Below the pieces are notes generated by a model. That model worked only from the letters and a program-made list of their open reading frames with translations, ran no database searches and was not told the DNA's origin. This document shows, piece by piece, positions 62,051 to 64,000 of a stretch of DNA of 64,000 bases. Position 1 is the first letter of the stretch. Each line of letters starts with the position of its first letter. Both the position numbers and the translations under genes were made by a program. Origin of the DNA: Fibrobacter succinogenes (GTDB lineage: Bacteria; Fibrobacterota; Fibrobacteria; Fibrobacterales; Fibrobacteraceae); contig CACWNW010000011.1 in NCBI GenBank assembly GCA_902762305.1, positions 93,219 through 157,218 of the forward strand, in the 5' to 3' direction.

Positions 62051-64000
62051 TTATGCTTCAGCCGGAGCTTCCGGAGCGGCTTCTGCAGCAGGTGCTTCAG
62101 GAGCGGCTTCAGCGACCGGAGCAGCAGGTGCTTCAGCAGCCGGGGCGGCCTTCGGAGCGAGCAGAGCCTTCATGGAAAGCTTCACCTTGCCCTTCGGGTC
62201 AACACCGAGGCAGAGCACTTCGACTTCGTCACCGACGTGAACGACGTCTTCGACCTTATCGACGCGGTGGTCGGCAAGTTCGGAGATGTGCACGAGACCG
62301 TCACGGCCCGGGAGGATTTCGACGAAGGCGCCAAACGGCTGGATCGTCTTGACCTTGCCCTTGTACTTGCGGCCCGGTTCGGGTTCGGCAGTGAGTTCTT
62401 CGATCATGCGGCGGCAAACTGCAGCGGCCTTGCCACTCGGAGCGGCAATGTCGATGTTGCCATCGTCGTCGATGTTGATGGTGCAACCCGTCTGAGACTG
62501 CATACCCTTGATCACGGAGCCACCGGAACCGATGACGTCGCGGATCTTGTTGGTCGGGATGCGCATCTTGATCATGGTCGGAGCCTTGTCGGAAACCTTC
62601 GGACGCGGAGCGGCGAGGCCGAGTTCAGCCATCTTGCCGAGGATGTGCAGGCGGCCTTGGCGTGCCTGTTCCAGAGCTTCGCGCATGAGTTCCGGCGTAA
62701 TGCCGCGGATCTTGATATCCATCTGGAAGGCTGTGATACCTTCGGCAGTACCCGTCACCTTGAAGTCCATATCGCCGAGGTGGTCTTCCGTACCGGTGAT
62801 GTCGGTCAAGATCTTGATCTTGCCGCCTTCCTTGACGGAACCCTTTTCGGAGATGAGGCCCATGGCGACACCTGCGACCGGAGCCTTGATAGGAACGCCA
62901 GCGTCCATCAAGCTGAGGCAGCCACCGCAAACAGAGGCCATGGAAGAAGAACCGTTGGATTCCTGAATTTCGGAAACCACGCGGATGGTGTACGGGAAGT
63001 CTTCCGGCAGCGGAAGAACGGCAGCGAGAGAACGTTCGGCGAGGTGGCCGTGACCGATTTCGCGGCGGCTCATGCCGAGGCGCTTGCATTCACCCACGCA
63101 GTACGGCGGGAAGTTGTAATGCAGCATGTAGCTCTTGGAGCCTTCGCCCTGCAGGCTTTCGTAACGCTGTTCGTCGGCCTTGGAACCGAGCGTGCAGACC
63201 ACGAGACCCTGGGTTTCGCCACGCTGGAAGATCGCAGAACCGTGGGCGCTCGGGAGAACGCCGAGCTCGATTTCGATCGGGCGGACTTCGGTCGTAAGAC
63301 GGCCGTCGAGACGCACGTCTTCGTTCAGAATCAGTTCGCGCATCGCAGTGCGTTCAAGGTCGCTGAAGATGGACTTCGCATCAGCAACGAGGGAAGCATC
63401 CTGTTCTTCGTCCTTGCCGACGATAGCGAGAATGCGTTCGTCTTCGAGCATGCGGGCGCAGAGGTCTGCCATAGCCGGATAGAAGTCGGTCTTCACCATG
63501 CAGGAGTGGACGTCCTTGTTCAGTTCGTCCCACACAACTTCCTTCACCGTGGCGAGAAGCTTTTCGTGGGCTTCGCCGACGTGCTGCGGCTTGAGTTCCA
63601 TCTTCGGCTTGGCACAGCGGTCCACCAGTTCCTGTTGGGCCTTGCACATAGCCTTGATAGCTTCGTGACCAGCGAGAATTGCGTTAATCATCGTGTCTTC
63701 GGACACTTCGTAGGCACCGCCTTCCACCATGCAGACGGAATCTTCGGTACCGGCGACCACCAGGTCCAGATCGGCGCAGGCCTCGTAGGTGGGCATCACG
63801 ATGTTCTGTCCATCGACCACGGCCACACGTACGGCGGCAACCTGCTGTTCGAAGGGCAGTTCGGAAAGACCGATGGAGAGAGATGCTGCGGACACGCCGA
63901 GCACATCCGGTGCGAACTTGCGGTCAGCAGAAAGAACCTGCACGATCACCTGGACTTCGCGCGTGAAGTTCTCGGGGAACATCGGGCGAATCGGGCGGTC
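62051..64000 (-). CDS. pnp: Polynucleotide phosphorylase, 5' end cut by window
   Basis: Phosphorolytic 3'-5' exoribonuclease of the degradosome. The frame runs off the right edge with DRPIRPMFPENF, a motif about 80 residues into PNPase, so the true start is beyond the window. Visible: second RNase PH core (EVRPIEIELGVLP...HGSAIFQRGETQ, MDAGVPIKAPVAGVAMGL, DITGTEDHLGDMDFKV), KH domain (IRDVIGSGGSVIKGM) and S1 domain (GAFVEILPGRDGLVHISEL). The C-terminus is an unusual Ala/Pro/Glu tail (APVAEAAPEAPAAEAAPEAP). Confidence 0.96.
   Translation of the reverse strand, partial: DRPIRPMFPENFTREVQVIVQVLSADRKFAPDVLGVSAASLSIGLSELPFEQQVAAVRVAVVDGQNIVMPTYEACADLDLVVAGTEDSVCMVEGGAYEVSEDTMINAILAGHEAIKAMCKAQQELVDRCAKPKMELKPQHVGEAHEKLLATVKEVVWDELNKDVHSCMVKTDFYPAMADLCARMLEDERILAIVGKDEEQDASLVADAKSIFSDLERTAMRELILNEDVRLDGRLTTEVRPIEIELGVLPSAHGSAIFQRGETQGLVVCTLGSKADEQRYESLQGEGSKSYMLHYNFPPYCVGECKRLGMSRREIGHGHLAERSLAAVLPLPEDFPYTIRVVSEIQESNGSSSMASVCGGCLSLMDAGVPIKAPVAGVAMGLISEKGSVKEGGKIKILTDITGTEDHLGDMDFKVTGTAEGITAFQMDIKIRGITPELMREALEQARQGRLHILGKMAELGLAAPRPKVSDKAPTMIKMRIPTNKIRDVIGSGGSVIKGMQSQTGCTINIDDDGNIDIAAPSGKAAAVCRRMIEELTAEPEPGRKYKGKVKTIQPFGAFVEILPGRDGLVHISELADHRVDKVEDVVHVGDEVEVLCLGVDPKGKVKLSMKALLAPKAAPAAEAPAAPVAEAAPEAPAAEAAPEAPAEA

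Overview
The window looks like chromosome from a Fibrobacter species (phylum Fibrobacterota, near F. succinogenes). The evidence is two lipoproteins with the 'Fibrobacter succinogenes major paralogous domain', many secreted proteins with poly-Ser linkers, a GH45 endoglucanase, a GH43 enzyme, and C-terminal tails resembling type IX secretion sorting domains. GC is moderate and coding is dense on both strands. I see no rRNA, tRNA, CRISPR array, prophage or insertion sequence. The first gene and the last gene (pnp) are cut by the window edges.

Layout. 1-2369: end of a secreted GLUG/InlB-repeat protein. 2.4-8.7 kb: serS, a paralogous-domain lipoprotein, a restriction-enzyme-like nuclease domain protein, a small transcript with a canonical promoter and terminator, an aminotransferase, and an RlmL-like RNA methyltransferase carrying repeat-derived insertions. 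8.8-15.9 kb: GH45 lipoprotein, then on the minus strand a probable operon of a 1276-residue InlB-repeat surface protein, two unlisted paralogous small peptides and a nucleotidyltransferase. 16.5-23.5 kb: ilvD, then a REC-HD-GYP regulator with a seven-domain hybrid histidine kinase. 23.8-31.7 kb: GH43, zinc-ribbon membrane protein, TenI/ThiE-like enzyme, a 59-residue protein with hflX, pgpA, a DUF2279-like protein and a second paralogous-domain lipoprotein. 31.8-40.1 kb: fabF, orn with a penicillin-binding protein, lgt, rplU-rpmA, and a GH2 family protein. 40.7-50.7 kb: proA-hisI, then a tight operon of an MMPL/RND exporter, an aspartate aminotransferase, an FHA-ABC transporter fusion and a Ser/Thr kinase, then yraN and yciO. 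50.7-54.8 kb: a minus-strand redox operon (c-type cytochromes, Fe-S protein, NrfD-cytochrome fusion, small membrane protein). 54.9-64 kb: Rpn-type nuclease, sugar-nucleotide epimerase, Asp-box protein, ispG, serA, GT32 glycosyltransferase, pnp.

Three things stand out beyond the gene list. (1) The peptide/nucleotidyltransferase/surface-protein operon at 10.5-15.8 kb resembles a RiPP or peptide-modification locus without known lasso enzymes. (2) A composite intergenic repeat built from GGCTGACTAAA...TTTAGTCAGCC hairpins occurs at 16.0-16.25 kb and 40.29-40.51 kb, with no clear coding capacity. (3) At least ten genes have a TATATT-like hexamer only 6-7 nt before the start codon and no ribosome binding site, which implies leaderless mRNAs and helps fix several starts.
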